A stretch of 64,000 nucleotides of DNA from Klebsiella sp. BIGb0407 (GTDB taxonomy: Bacteria; Pseudomonadota; Gammaproteobacteria; Enterobacterales; Enterobacteriaceae), in NCBI RefSeq assembly GCF_024807845.1, contig NZ_JANUEQ010000002.1, positions 372,001-436,000 of the forward strand, in the 5' to 3' direction. Below the pieces are notes generated by a model, which worked only from the letters and a program-made list of their open reading frames with translations, did not search any database and was not told the DNA's origin. Both the position numbers and the translations under genes were made by a program. Positions 27,342 to 36,946 of this stretch are shown here, piece by piece. Position 1 is the stretch's first letter; each line of letters starts with the position of its first letter.

Positions 27342-27369
27342 TTGTCCGGGCCAGGTACCGCCCGGACAA
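27342..27369 (-). terminator. Terminator of exuR-like gene
   Basis: A perfect 10-bp GC-rich inverted repeat (TTGTCCGGGC at 27342-27351, GCCCGGACAA at 27360-27369) lies just after the regulator on the minus strand, followed there by an AT-rich stretch. Confidence 0.75.
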
Positions 27370-27384
27370 ACATCACAAGATATG

Positions 27385-28158
27385 TTACTCAGCCGACCCC
27401 ATCCCTGGAAGCGGGCTGTCAGCAAACATCGATCGATCCATATTAAAATCAAAATCATCACTGGCAGCATTAAAGAGCATTTTTTTAGTATTTTCTAAAT
27501 GCTGCCACATTGCCTGACGTGCGGCTTTAGGATCACGATGGGCTAACGCCTGTAAGATTTTATCGTGTTCATCACACCAGCTATCAATCGAACGATTATC
27601 AATATGTTCGTGCAGTTTTAGCCAGTAAGGGTTGCGCAGCCGCTGGCTCCACATCTGTTCGACAATAATCACCATCGCACTATTATGCGTTGATGCTGCG
27701 ACTTGCATATGGAACTTCAAATCCCACTGCGAATCACGAAATCTGTCTTCCTGACGAGCATTTCTCTGGATCTCCATCAACTTCAGAATATCTTCCTTGG
27801 TTGCCTGAGTTGCAGCAAATTCAGCCACATGGCTTTCAATCAGTTGTCGGGCCTGTAATAACTCAAAAGGACCGCACTGACTAAATTCCAGTACCGGTGA
27901 GGCAGCTGTCACCGCAGTCTGAGCAGACACCTGGCTGATAACGTGAATACCCGAACCTTTGCGGACATCCACAAGGCCTTCAACCTCCAGCATGATGATC
28001 GCCTCACGAATCACCGTACGACTCACGTTCATTTCATCAGCCAGCAAGCGTTCTGCAGGAAGTTTTGATCCTACAGAATATTCATTATTTTCAATTCTTT
28101 CCTTGATGACTGAGGCAACGTGCTGATAGAGACGTTGTTCACTTACCGGTAAATTCAT
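27385..28158 (-). CDS. exuR: ExuR-type GntR regulator of hexuronate genes
   Basis: This 257-residue FadR-subfamily protein has an N-terminal winged helix ([42 protein letters not shown] in part, about residues 32-75) and an FCD domain. It follows E. coli ExuR closely in [38 protein letters not shown] and MWQHLENTK, and in the SDDFDFN tail. ExuR represses galacturonate and glucuronate genes and is relieved by hexuronates. It is divergent from uxaA, a classical ExuR target, and an operator-like site lies between them. Confidence 0.88.
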   Translation of the reverse strand: MNLPVSEQRLYQHVASVIKERIENNEYSVGSKLPAERLLADEMNVSRTVIREAIIMLEVEGLVDVRKGSGIHVISQVSAQTAVTAASPVLEFSQCGPFELLQARQLIESHVAEFAATQATKEDILKLMEIQRNARQEDRFRDSQWDLKFHMQVAASTHNSAMVIIVEQMWSQRLRNPYWLKLHEHIDNRSIDSWCDEHDKILQALAHRDPKAARQAMWQHLENTKKMLFNAASDDFDFNMDRSMFADSPLPGMGSAE

Positions 28159-28249
28159 CGATATTCCTCTTATCGCCAGCAGGGGTCAGCGGGCATGTTG
28201 ATTGCCTGATTATATCTGTAGTGCTGCAAAAACGAAAATAAACCGCCCG

Positions 28250-28268
28250 AAAATTGGTATAATAACTT
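28250..28268. promoter_or_regulatory. ExuR/UxuR-like operator
   Basis: AAATTGGTATAATAACTTT resembles the ExuR/UxuR consensus AAATTGGTATACCAATTT, with a perfect left half and a degenerate right half. It lies in the divergent promoter region of exuR and uxaA. Confidence 0.6.
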
Positions 28269-28381
28269 TAAAAGATATAGACCACGATCTATAATCCTCC
28301 TCATTGGCTTAATAACCCGGATACTATTAAGGCCATCGCGTTGACTTCACTCTATCGTTTCGATACCAGGATACGAGAAAC

Positions 28382-29872
28382 ATGAAAGAAATTATAAAGA
28401 TACATTCAACAGACAATGTCGTAGTGACCTTAATAGATAGGGCAGCTGGAGAAGAGGTCAACGTAGACGGCCAGACTATCACGCTGACTGAGGCAGTAGG
28501 CCGCGGGCATAAAATCGCCCTTTCCCCTATTCAGGCTGGGGAAAATATTATCAAATATGGTTTACCAATAGGCCATGCTAAACAGGCTATCGCTATCGGC
28601 GAGCACATTCATAACCACAATATCGCCACTAATCTCAGTGACGTTAATGACTATCAGTACCAGCCTGAGCATAAAATACTTGATGCCAGCCTGGCCGATC
28701 CTGAAGTTACGCTTTATCGCCGTAACAATGGCGATATCGCAATCAGAAATGAAATTTGGGTGATCCCTACCGTCGGTTGTGTAAACGCCCTGGCACGTAA
28801 AATGATCGAGCGTTTTAATAAACAGCATCCTGAACCTGAAGGTATTGATGGTGTATACCTTTATAACCACACCTTCGGTTGCTCTCAGCTGGGAGATGAT
28901 CACCTCACTACCCGCACAATATTGCAGGATTTAGTGCGTCATCCTAATGCTGCTGGCGTATTAGTCATCGGTCTTGGATGTGAAAATAACCAGGTTGCGG
29001 CATTCAGAGAGACACTCGGTGAATATGACGAGCAACGGGTTAAATTCATGGTGTGCCAGCAATTAGATGACGAGATAGAAGCGGGTATTGAAAACCTCAA
29101 TCAGCTTTATGACATCGTCAAACATAATCAGCGTGTGCCGGGTAAATTAAGCGAGGTTAAATTTGGTCTCGAGTGCGGCGGCTCAGATGGTTTATCCGGT
29201 ATCACGGCTAACCCATTACTGGGACGTTTTTCTGATTTCCTCGTCAGCCACCAGGGCACCACGGTATTAACCGAAGTGCCGGAAATGTTTGGTGCAGAAC
29301 AAATTCTGATGAATCACTGCCATGATGAAGCGACCTTTGAAAAAACCGTCGAGATGGTCAACGATTTCAAACGCTATTTTATTGCTCATGAACAGCCTAT
29401 CTATGAAAACCCTTCACCAGGGAATAAAGCCGGGGGTATTTCAACCTTGGAAGAAAAATCATTAGGCTGTACGCAAAAAGCGGGCACCAGTCAGGTAATG
29501 GATGTCTTAAAATACGGTGAGCGCCTGCGCGTACCCGGCTTCAATTTATTAAGTGCACCCGGTAATGATGCCATTGCCACCAGCGCACTCGGAGCCGCGG
29601 GTTGTCATATGGTGTTATTCACTACCGGCCGTGGTACCCCTTACGGTGGCTTTGTCCCAACCATGAAAATCGCCACCAATAATGAATTAGCCGCCAAAAA
29701 ACCACACTGGATTGATTTTAATGCTGGCGCCCTGCTGACAGGTAAATCAATGGATACTTTGCTGGATGATTTTATCGAGCAAGTTGTTCGTCTGGTAAAT
29801 GGCGAGCAGACTAAAAACGAAGTGAATGACTTCCGTGAACTGGCGATATTTAAAAGCGGTGTCACGCTATAA
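28382..29872 (+). CDS. uxaA: UxaA, D-altronate dehydratase
   Basis: This 496-residue protein is the full length of E. coli UxaA and matches it throughout: an N-terminal SAF-like domain, TVGCVN, GCSQLGDDH, IGLGCENNQVAAFRETLG, FGLECGGSDGLSGITANP, GCTQKAG and the identical C-terminus DFRELAIFKSGVTL. It dehydrates D-altronate to 2-keto-3-deoxygluconate in galacturonate catabolism. In E. coli it sits behind uxaC; here uxaC is absent and the gene is alone, divergent from exuR. Confidence 0.95.
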   Translation: MKEIIKIHSTDNVVVTLIDRAAGEEVNVDGQTITLTEAVGRGHKIALSPIQAGENIIKYGLPIGHAKQAIAIGEHIHNHNIATNLSDVNDYQYQPEHKILDASLADPEVTLYRRNNGDIAIRNEIWVIPTVGCVNALARKMIERFNKQHPEPEGIDGVYLYNHTFGCSQLGDDHLTTRTILQDLVRHPNAAGVLVIGLGCENNQVAAFRETLGEYDEQRVKFMVCQQLDDEIEAGIENLNQLYDIVKHNQRVPGKLSEVKFGLECGGSDGLSGITANPLLGRFSDFLVSHQGTTVLTEVPEMFGAEQILMNHCHDEATFEKTVEMVNDFKRYFIAHEQPIYENPSPGNKAGGISTLEEKSLGCTQKAGTSQVMDVLKYGERLRVPGFNLLSAPGNDAIATSALGAAGCHMVLFTTGRGTPYGGFVPTMKIATNNELAAKKPHWIDFNAGALLTGKSMDTLLDDFIEQVVRLVNGEQTKNEVNDFRELAIFKSGVTL

Positions 29873-29892
29873 TTACTGTTGCCCCAAATAAT

Positions 29893-29926
29893 GCAAGTCA
29901 CAGCCTGGTTGTGGCTTGCAGTTTTT
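29893..29926 (+). terminator. Rho-independent terminator of uxaA
   Basis: A 10-bp stem with one G-T pair (29893-29902 with 29910-29919) is followed by AGTTTTT. Confidence 0.9.
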
Positions 29927-29934
29927 CTGGTTTC

Positions 29935-30807
29935 TTATATGCCTGACGGAAACCCTAGTCTGACGCTATAGGTTCTGCTGTTACCGGGTTCAAGTTGCTG
30001 TATCCCTCTCCTGTGATTGATAAAACCATCAAAATCCGGCGCATCGGTTGTTCCTGATAAAGGCTCAATACACAGCAAATTGGCACCAGGAACACCCCAC
30101 AGTGCCAGCCAGTCATGCTCACCCGTATCTATTTCGATAACAGTTTTCCCCACGGGGGAACGGACTTGAATAAGTTGATTCTGACAATTGCCAAAATAAA
30201 CCGCGCCATGACTGAAACTCGTTTTCGTCAGGGTATATATTGAGATCTGAGGTAAAATATCAGGAAGAGCCAGCGTACGCTCATAGGTTGTAAATGGCCC
30301 ATTTACCTCGGCGTTAACGAACCGGGTTTCCCAGCCAGATTGTTCTGCCAGCGGTAATGCAAACCCTGGATGCCAGCCGATAGAAAACCAAAAAGGTTCG
30401 CTGTCCTCATTGATCACTTGCTGGCGGAAAATGAGCCCGTCATGAGTCAGCTCAAAACTGACGATAACCCGCCATTTTGAAGGCCAGATAGCAAGCGTGC
30501 TATCTCGGGCACAAGCTTCCAGCACCAGCCCGGAGGGCTCTGTTGCAGTACACATGAAGGGCTGATCTTGCAGGAATCCATGGTTCGGGAGGGGATAAAA
30601 AGTCTCTCCTTGCCACACACCACCATGAATTAAACGCCCGACAACGGGGAAAAGTTGAATTGCCGAGCGATCCCAGATGCCATCTTCAGGTTGCCAAATC
30701 CATTCACACTGAAATTCTTTATCCCAAAGACTTCTTATCTCTCCACCCAGGGTAGCTACTTTTAACTGAAAACGATTATTTTCTACTGATAATATACTGT
30801 GTGTCAT
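29935..30807 (-). CDS. Aldose 1-epimerase family protein (LacX-like)
   Basis: This 290-residue protein has a galactose-mutarotase-type beta-sandwich. Likely catalytic residues are H76 (PNHGFL), H146 (GWHPGFALP) and E248 (CIEPLSG). The LacX-like branch often accompanies sugar uptake genes and interconverts anomers of a hexose or its derivative. It is divergent from the CUT1 sugar ABC operon and convergent with uxaA, so it probably serves the sugar imported there. The exact sugar is unknown. Confidence 0.85.
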   Translation of the reverse strand: MTHSILSVENNRFQLKVATLGGEIRSLWDKEFQCEWIWQPEDGIWDRSAIQLFPVVGRLIHGGVWQGETFYPLPNHGFLQDQPFMCTATEPSGLVLEACARDSTLAIWPSKWRVIVSFELTHDGLIFRQQVINEDSEPFWFSIGWHPGFALPLAEQSGWETRFVNAEVNGPFTTYERTLALPDILPQISIYTLTKTSFSHGAVYFGNCQNQLIQVRSPVGKTVIEIDTGEHDWLALWGVPGANLLCIEPLSGTTDAPDFDGFINHRRGIQQLEPGNSRTYSVRLGFPSGI

Positions 30808-31123
30808 TAGGCAGTTCTCAGCAACAGAAAGTATAGAATAAATCAGATAGCGTAATTAACCGAACAATCAAGTTCTTTCAAGGGTTTCTTGATGCATACT
30901 ATTTTATCGCAATAGCTTAACACAAATATGTATATCAATTAAGTTTTACGAATTCACATCAATTTAAATTAAAATCAATTAGTTGCGCTATTCCACTCGA
31001 TAATATGAGGATAGCGAATAAGTTATGCCATATATGTAATAGACAGATTATCTCTCATAAAGTTAGTTTCAATCACAAGTGATATTTAAATAACTTTACT
31101 TATTTTTTATGGGAGTAACCTCA
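30808..31123. promoter_or_regulatory. Divergent promoter region, epimerase and CUT1 operon
   Basis: This AT-rich region between the epimerase gene (-) and the sugar ABC operon (+) must carry both promoters. The one clear structure is an inverted repeat CGCTAT (30986-30991) / ATAGCG (31011-31016), extendable by two pairs past a one-base bulge, which could be an operator. No regulator gene is adjacent. Confidence 0.4.
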
Positions 31124-32458
31124 GTGGCTAACAAAAACTTCATGCGTCTATCCAGTATTACGCTATTAACTCTACTTGCGTTACCCGGACTCTCTCCAGC
31201 CTATGCGGAAGATGTTAAAATCGTTATTAATCAGTCACCCTGGCTGGATGGATTTAAAAAAACCGTCGCTAAATATAATCAGGAAACGGGGAACAATGTG
31301 ACAATTGATGCCGTTCCCTATGGCGGTCTGCTCGATAAAATTCGTAGTTCAGTCAGAGCAAAAGACGGTGTCTATGATGCCTTGATGATAGATATAAACT
31401 GGCTGGGTGAATTCTATAACGGTGGTTTCTTAACACCCGTAAATAAAATTGATTCCCAATATAAACTACCCGAACCGGTACTGACTTTTGACGATGCCAT
31501 ATACTGGGATAACACCAGGAAAGTCTTTAATAAGCAATCAGGAGAGTTATATACTTTCCCTGTCACCGCAAACCCACAATTATTCTATTATAGAAAAGAT
31601 ATCTATGATAAAGCAGGCCTGACAGTACCGAAAACCTGGGATGAGTTAAATGAGAATACTAAAAAATTAAATCAGCCTCCGAAACAAAATGGTTTCCTGA
31701 TCCGCGGTGGCCCACAAGATATTGTCTTTGATATTTCTCCCTTCTTACTCTCCGCAGGTGGCGGGATTTTTAAAGATCCGAAAGAAGGTAACTTTGATAT
31801 TATTTTAAATAGCCCGGAAACACTTAATGGGCTGAAGCAATATATTGACCTGGCAAAATCTGGCTATAGTAATCCCGGTGCATTAACTCAAGGCGAGTTA
31901 ATTCAACTGTTCTCAACAGGAAAAGCTGCTCAGGCCAATATTGTTGCCGCTGCACGTGGTCCACTCAGTAATCCTGATAGCTCCATTGTTACCGATAAGT
32001 ACGCCGTTACCGTGATCCCACACCCTGCAGAAAAAACAGGTATTTATGCTGCGGGTCACTGGGTTGGTGGTATCCCACAAAATATTCCAGCTGCTAACAA
32101 GCAAGCTGCACTGAACTTTTTTAAATGGTACGAAGAGCAGCCAAACCAGGTCTATCTCTATGAGGCAGGTGGTGTTCCGGTACGCTCAGACTTGGTCGGT
32201 GTCGCCAAAGACCCATTAAACTTCTTACCTGCCCTGAGAGATGCCACAGCCAGTGCAGAAGTGATCAGCCCGGTAAAAGAAGCTGCACAAATTAATGCTC
32301 TTTTAGGGTTGCAGCTCTATAAGGCACTCACTGGCGAGCAGTCTGCTGAGCAAGCTCTCAACACAGCAGCTCATCAGGTACATGAGATTATGTCCGGCGC
32401 TGGCTATCAGACAAAGCTTCTGGCCGATCTCCCGGCTGATACTGGTAAGAAAGGATAA
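31124..32458 (+). CDS. Sugar-binding protein of CUT1 ABC transporter
   Basis: The frame can start at an ATG at 31109, but that codon lies in the ribosome binding site: GGGAG at 31111-31115 is well placed for the GTG at 31124, giving MANKNFMRLSS and a signal peptide ending PAYA. The 444-residue product is an SBP family 1 sugar receptor (VAPYGG-like VPYGGLLDKIRS, YRKDIYDKAGLTVPKTWDEL, VTANPQLFYY). It would capture an oligosaccharide or sugar derivative for the permeases that follow. Two sulfatases in the operon suggest a sulfated ligand; this is inference. Confidence 0.88.
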   Translation: MANKNFMRLSSITLLTLLALPGLSPAYAEDVKIVINQSPWLDGFKKTVAKYNQETGNNVTIDAVPYGGLLDKIRSSVRAKDGVYDALMIDINWLGEFYNGGFLTPVNKIDSQYKLPEPVLTFDDAIYWDNTRKVFNKQSGELYTFPVTANPQLFYYRKDIYDKAGLTVPKTWDELNENTKKLNQPPKQNGFLIRGGPQDIVFDISPFLLSAGGGIFKDPKEGNFDIILNSPETLNGLKQYIDLAKSGYSNPGALTQGELIQLFSTGKAAQANIVAAARGPLSNPDSSIVTDKYAVTVIPHPAEKTGIYAAGHWVGGIPQNIPAANKQAALNFFKWYEEQPNQVYLYEAGGVPVRSDLVGVAKDPLNFLPALRDATASAEVISPVKEAAQINALLGLQLYKALTGEQSAEQALNTAAHQVHEIMSGAGYQTKLLADLPADTGKKG

Positions 32459-32464
32459 TCGCTG

Positions 32465-33382
32465 ATGTCTGACCAGGATCTGCTTATTGCCAGACCCTCG
32501 ACACTTGCTCGCCGCAAACGCGGCGACTGGTGGCCCTGGCTAGCCCTGGCACCATTAATCATCATTGTTTTAACACTGATGGTGATGCCCGTTATTAACC
32601 TGTTTAGTTTAGTTCCCCGGGAAGTCAGCTGGCAGGATGGACAAGCCGTCACTAAGTTTGTCGGGCTGGATAATATCCGTGCTTTTATCAACAATCCTTA
32701 CTACTGGCCAGGTCTGATTAATACGCTGATATTTTCTGTTATTGCCGTATTACTGCAAGTCGCGATTGGATTCGCACTGGCACTGGCCGTCAATGATATG
32801 AAAAAGGAGCAGCGTTTACTTACTGCTATTTTACTGCTGCCCATTGTTATCTCACCGATAGTTATTGGTGCTATGTGGCGACTTATTCTGAACAATGATT
32901 CAGGTGTTTTAAATGTCGTCTTAAGCCAGCTGGATATTTTACCCCCAGACTGGCTGGGTACGCCATCACTCGCTTTTCTTTCCGTGATTGTTGTTGATGT
33001 CTGGCACTGGACACCATTCTCTTTCCTGTTGTTATTAGCGGGTCTCAAAGCGCTCCCGCATGAAGTTCTCGAAGCCGCACAGCTGGATGGCTGCTCAAGA
33101 TGGCAGCGTTTTCGTTTTGTCACGCTGCCGATGATGTGGCCTGCTCTACTCATCACCCTGATGTTACGCATCATTTTTTCGTTCAAAGTCTTCGATGAAA
33201 TTTATCTTCTGACGAAAGGCGGACCAGGGCTTGCAACTGAGATGGTCAGCTACTCGATTTATCGTGCCTTTTTCATTGAGGACAGAGAAGGGCTAGGCGC
33301 AGTCATGTCGCTGTTTACCTTTTTTATTGTCGCACTGTTGTTGGTGGTACTTACCAATCTTCGTAAGCGGAGGAAAAACTAA
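32465..33382 (+). CDS. CUT1 sugar ABC permease (MalF/UgpA-like)
   Basis: This 305-residue inner-membrane protein has six transmembrane segments and the EAA loop EAAQLDGCSRWQRFRFVTLPMM. The sequence KVFDEIYLLTKGGPGLATE is the standard CUT1 UgpA-type motif. Six bases separate it from the binding protein and its stop overlaps the next permease by one base. Confidence 0.92.
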   Translation: MSDQDLLIARPSTLARRKRGDWWPWLALAPLIIIVLTLMVMPVINLFSLVPREVSWQDGQAVTKFVGLDNIRAFINNPYYWPGLINTLIFSVIAVLLQVAIGFALALAVNDMKKEQRLLTAILLLPIVISPIVIGAMWRLILNNDSGVLNVVLSQLDILPPDWLGTPSLAFLSVIVVDVWHWTPFSFLLLLAGLKALPHEVLEAAQLDGCSRWQRFRFVTLPMMWPALLITLMLRIIFSFKVFDEIYLLTKGGPGLATEMVSYSIYRAFFIEDREGLGAVMSLFTFFIVALLLVVLTNLRKRRKN

Positions 33383-34227
33383 TGCTGCGATCATCACCCG
33401 GGCGCGACAGACTTTATATCGTCAGCCGTGGCGCCGTCATTATTCTCTACGCAGCCATCGTACTGTTCCCTTTTTTATGGTTACTCAGTACTGCATTTAA
33501 GAAACAAATCGATATTTTACTGGCGCGATTTATCTTTACACCAACGCTCGATACCTTGCATGAATTGCTATTTGATCCCAGCTCCATGTTTAGCACCTAT
33601 TTTATTAATAGCGTAGTCATCACCCTGGCAACTACCGCAGTGATTGTAGTTGTCACTTTATTATCCGCGTATGCCCTAACCACCGTACGCCAGCTCCCCG
33701 CAGCGTTAGGCGCCATTTTACTTGGCTGGTGTCTGCTATTTAACCTGTTACCCGCTATCACTTTTGTGGGTTCATGGTTCAACCTATTCCGCCAGTTAGG
33801 GCTCTATGACACCAGAATAGCCATCATTATTGCCAGCATCGCAGCATGGTTACCCATGGCGCTATGGCTCGGCGTTACCTTTGCACGAGAACTCCCCAAA
33901 GAGTTACTTGATGCGGCAACCGTTGACGGCTGTACGCACTGGCAAAGATTCCGTTATGTCTTTGTTCCACTGATAAAATCAGGTATGACTGCGACTACTA
34001 TCCTGGTCTTACTGTTTGTCTGGAATGACTTTCCTATCGCACTGATCCTCAGTTCGGAACAGGCTCGAACGCTACCGGTTTACATCACCGCATTTTCGCA
34101 AAATGAACAAATCCGTTACGCGGAAATGGCTTCTTCGTCATTACTGGTTTCGCTCCCGGTTCTGCTGCTGCTCATCGTGGGTCAGCGCTTTATCGTCAAA
34201 GGCCTACTCTCCGGTGCGGTGAAGTAA
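33382..34227 (+). CDS. CUT1 sugar ABC permease (MalG/UgpE-like)
   Basis: This 281-residue permease pairs with the preceding one. It shows the EAA loop DAATVDGCTHWQRFRYVFVPL and the motif FINSVVITLATT typical of UgpE/MalG proteins. The start overlaps the previous stop by one base (TAATG), indicating coupled translation and a 1:1 ratio. Confidence 0.92.
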   Translation: MLRSSPGRDRLYIVSRGAVIILYAAIVLFPFLWLLSTAFKKQIDILLARFIFTPTLDTLHELLFDPSSMFSTYFINSVVITLATTAVIVVVTLLSAYALTTVRQLPAALGAILLGWCLLFNLLPAITFVGSWFNLFRQLGLYDTRIAIIIASIAAWLPMALWLGVTFARELPKELLDAATVDGCTHWQRFRYVFVPLIKSGMTATTILVLLFVWNDFPIALILSSEQARTLPVYITAFSQNEQIRYAEMASSSLLVSLPVLLLLIVGQRFIVKGLLSGAVK

Positions 34228-34250
34228 GACTTATTCAAAAGGATATATCA

Positions 34251-35330
34251 ATGAGTGCAGTTGCTATCGAAAGTGTCAACAAAACCTACGGTCACACTCA
34301 GGTGCTACAGAATATCTCCCTGCTTATTGAAAAACGGGAATTTATCGTACTGGTTGGCCCGTCAGGCTGCGGGAAATCAACGCTACTGAGAATGATAGCC
34401 GGGCTGGAAGATATCGAAAACGGACAAATTCTCTTACAGGGTCGTGATATCAATACGCTTCCTGCCAGTGAACGTGATATCGCCATGGTATTTCAGAGCT
34501 ATGCGCTCTACCCCCATATGAATGTGGCGGAAAACATGGGGTTCTCGCTCAAAGTCAAAGGCCTTGCCAAACAAGAGATAGCTGAGCAAGTAAATGCTAC
34601 CGCCGAGGCATTGCAGTTAACGCCGTTGCTGGCTCGTCATCCGAAAGAGCTTTCTGGAGGACAGCGTCAGCGGGTTGCTATAGGTCGGGCAATGGTACGC
34701 AATCCGCAAGTTTTCTTATTCGATGAGCCACTTTCAAACCTCGATGCCAAACTGCGGGTTGATATGCGTCTTGAGATAAAGAAGCTGCATCAGCAACTTG
34801 ATGCCACCATGATTTATGTCACTCATGATCAAATCGAGGCCATGACTCTGGCCGATCGTATTGCCATTATGAATCATGGACGTATTGAACAGGTTGATAC
34901 ACCTTTAGCGCTCTATGACCGCCCCAATAATCTTTTCGTTGCTTCTTTTATTGGTTCACCAGAAATCAACCGACTACATGGAACCGTTACAACGGATGGC
35001 CATCATTTTGCCTGCACCAGCGGCGTCATCTTACCGCTTGGAAAAAATCTTATACATCTTGCCGGGCAGCGGCTGGTGTATGCCGTAAGACCAGAACACT
35101 TTCTTCTCGATAGCGCCGATGGCTTAACGGCGGTGGTCGATGTAACTGAACCTACCGGGGTTGAAACACTACTCGCACTTAAATTAGGCGAAGAGAGCCT
35201 GACCTGTACCTTCCGACAACGACTCGAGCTACAGCCAGGAGACAGGATCTCAATCTTGCCAGATAGCCGACATATTCACCTGTTTGATGCTACCAGTGGT
35301 CAGCGAATTTCCTTTTCTGAGGAGCAATAA
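34251..35330 (+). CDS. CUT1 sugar ABC ATP-binding protein (UgpC/MalK-like)
   Basis: This 359-residue ATPase has Walker A GPSGCGKST (36-44), signature LSGGQRQRVAIGRAMV, Walker B VFLFDEPLSNLD and the switch histidine in YVTHDQ. After residue 240 comes the OB-fold/TOBE regulatory domain of the MalK-UgpC group (FIGSPEINRL, YAVRPEHFLL). AAAGGA precedes the start. It energises the sugar importer. Confidence 0.93.
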   Translation: MSAVAIESVNKTYGHTQVLQNISLLIEKREFIVLVGPSGCGKSTLLRMIAGLEDIENGQILLQGRDINTLPASERDIAMVFQSYALYPHMNVAENMGFSLKVKGLAKQEIAEQVNATAEALQLTPLLARHPKELSGGQRQRVAIGRAMVRNPQVFLFDEPLSNLDAKLRVDMRLEIKKLHQQLDATMIYVTHDQIEAMTLADRIAIMNHGRIEQVDTPLALYDRPNNLFVASFIGSPEINRLHGTVTTDGHHFACTSGVILPLGKNLIHLAGQRLVYAVRPEHFLLDSADGLTAVVDVTEPTGVETLLALKLGEESLTCTFRQRLELQPGDRISILPDSRHIHLFDATSGQRISFSEEQ

Positions 35331-35333
35331 ATC

Positions 35334-36872
35334 ATGCGTACAGTATTTCTATTATTTGATTCATTAAATCGTCTGGCCTTATCTCCCTACGGCGGTAAGC
35401 ATGTCCCCACGCCTAATTTTGATCGTCTGGCTCGTCGCACGGTCACGTTCGATAAGCATTATGTCGGCAGTATGCCTTGCATGCCTGCCCGTCGGGATAT
35501 GCAGACCGGGCGTCTGAGTTTTTTACATCGCAGCTGGGGTCCGCTGGAACCTTTCGATAACTCCTTCCCGGAATTACTCTATCAGCAAGGAATCTACAGC
35601 CATTTAATCACCGACCATAACCATTATTTTGAGGATGGCGGTGGCACCTATCATAACCGTTATGACTCATTTGAATTTGTCCGTGGTCAGGAAGGAGACC
35701 CATGGAAAGCGATGGTTCAACCGCACTGGGAAAGGCTCAGAGAGAAGTATCATCCTTCGCAATTCTCTGACGGTCGTCGTGATTTAAAGGCAAAAAATAT
35801 CATTAACCGCGAATACATTCGCGAAGAAAAAGACTTCCCGTCAGTGCAATGCTTTGCTCTGGGTCTGGAGTTTCTGGAAACAAACCGCCATGCGGATAAC
35901 TGGTTCCTGCAAATTGAAACCTTCGATCCACATGAACCTTTTACTTCTCCTGAACGTTTTTATAACTCAGTGAATACCGACTGGAATGGTCCGGTACTGG
36001 ACTGGCCTCGCTACGGCCGTGTCGATGAATTGCCGGAGGAGTGCGAGGAGCTCCGCGCCAACTATTATCGGCTGGTAGCTTTATGCGATTCACTGCTTGG
36101 CGATGTGCTCGACTATTTTGATAAACATGATATGTGGAAAGACACCGCACTCGTTCTCTCGACCGATCATGGTTTCTTATTGGGAGAACATGATTTCTGG
36201 GCAAAAAACAGAATGAATATGTATGAAGAAGTCTCGCATATTCCTCTCTTTGTCCATCATCCGGACTATGCCAATGTTTCCGGTGAGCGGCGTCAGACGC
36301 TCACGCAAACGCCAGACCTGGCCGCAACTTTCCTTGATATTTATGGCGCCCCACGCCCGAAAGAAATGCAGGGACACTCACTATTACCTATATTAAAAGA
36401 AGATAAACCTCTGCGGGACGGTATCCTGTTTGGCTATTTTGGTGGAGCCGTTAATGTCACCGATGGGCGCTATACCTACCATCGCTACCCTGAAAATCTC
36501 AGTGAGCAGGAAATCTACCAATACACTTTGATGCCGACACATATTACTTCCCGCTTCAGTACCGAAGAATTGACCGATGCCAGCCTGTCAGCCCCCTTTC
36601 CTTTCACGAAAGGCGTTCCATTATTAAAAGTCCCGGTTATCAACACTTCTCCCATGTATAACAATTATGGCCCTGGTAGTTTATTAGAAAAAGAGACGCG
36701 TCTTTACGACCTTGCCGAAGATCCCGGACAACTTTCTCCGCTTAATTCCCCGCAGACTGAGAAACAGCTAACGACGTTAATGACCGGGTTGATGAGCGCT
36801 AATGATGCTCCAGCAGAAGCTTTTGACAGGCTTGGGCTAGACGTGGATACGCGGCTGGTAACCAGTAACTAA
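35334..36872 (+). CDS. Cytoplasmic Cys-type sulfatase 1
   Basis: This 512-residue sulfatase has no signal peptide, so it acts in the cytoplasm on imported substrate. The CxPxR motif is CMPAR, with C49 expected to become formylglycine. STDHGFLLGEHDFW supplies metal-binding D and H, and ETFDPHEPF is a conserved core. It starts 3 bases after the ABC ATPase gene, tying desulfation directly to import. Specificity (sugar O-sulfate, N-sulfate or aryl sulfate) is not readable. It shares only core motifs with sulfatase 2. Confidence 0.9.
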   Translation: MRTVFLLFDSLNRLALSPYGGKHVPTPNFDRLARRTVTFDKHYVGSMPCMPARRDMQTGRLSFLHRSWGPLEPFDNSFPELLYQQGIYSHLITDHNHYFEDGGGTYHNRYDSFEFVRGQEGDPWKAMVQPHWERLREKYHPSQFSDGRRDLKAKNIINREYIREEKDFPSVQCFALGLEFLETNRHADNWFLQIETFDPHEPFTSPERFYNSVNTDWNGPVLDWPRYGRVDELPEECEELRANYYRLVALCDSLLGDVLDYFDKHDMWKDTALVLSTDHGFLLGEHDFWAKNRMNMYEEVSHIPLFVHHPDYANVSGERRQTLTQTPDLAATFLDIYGAPRPKEMQGHSLLPILKEDKPLRDGILFGYFGGAVNVTDGRYTYHRYPENLSEQEIYQYTLMPTHITSRFSTEELTDASLSAPFPFTKGVPLLKVPVINTSPMYNNYGPGSLLEKETRLYDLAEDPGQLSPLNSPQTEKQLTTLMTGLMSANDAPAEAFDRLGLDVDTRLVTSN

Positions 36873-36883
36873 TTTTTGCTCTT

Positions 36884-36919
36884 TTGATACGGGTTATTAA
36901 TGCGTATAGCCCGTATCAA
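36884..36919 (+). terminator. Hairpin between the two sulfatase genes
   Basis: A perfect 10-bp inverted repeat (TTGATACGGG at 36884-36893, CCCGTATCAA at 36910-36919) lies 12 bases after sulfatase 1 and is followed by AT-rich sequence (ATTTC). It may end the ABC transcript or attenuate expression of sulfatase 2. Confidence 0.6.
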
Positions 36920-36946
36920 TATTTCATTAAACCAAAGTGACATATA

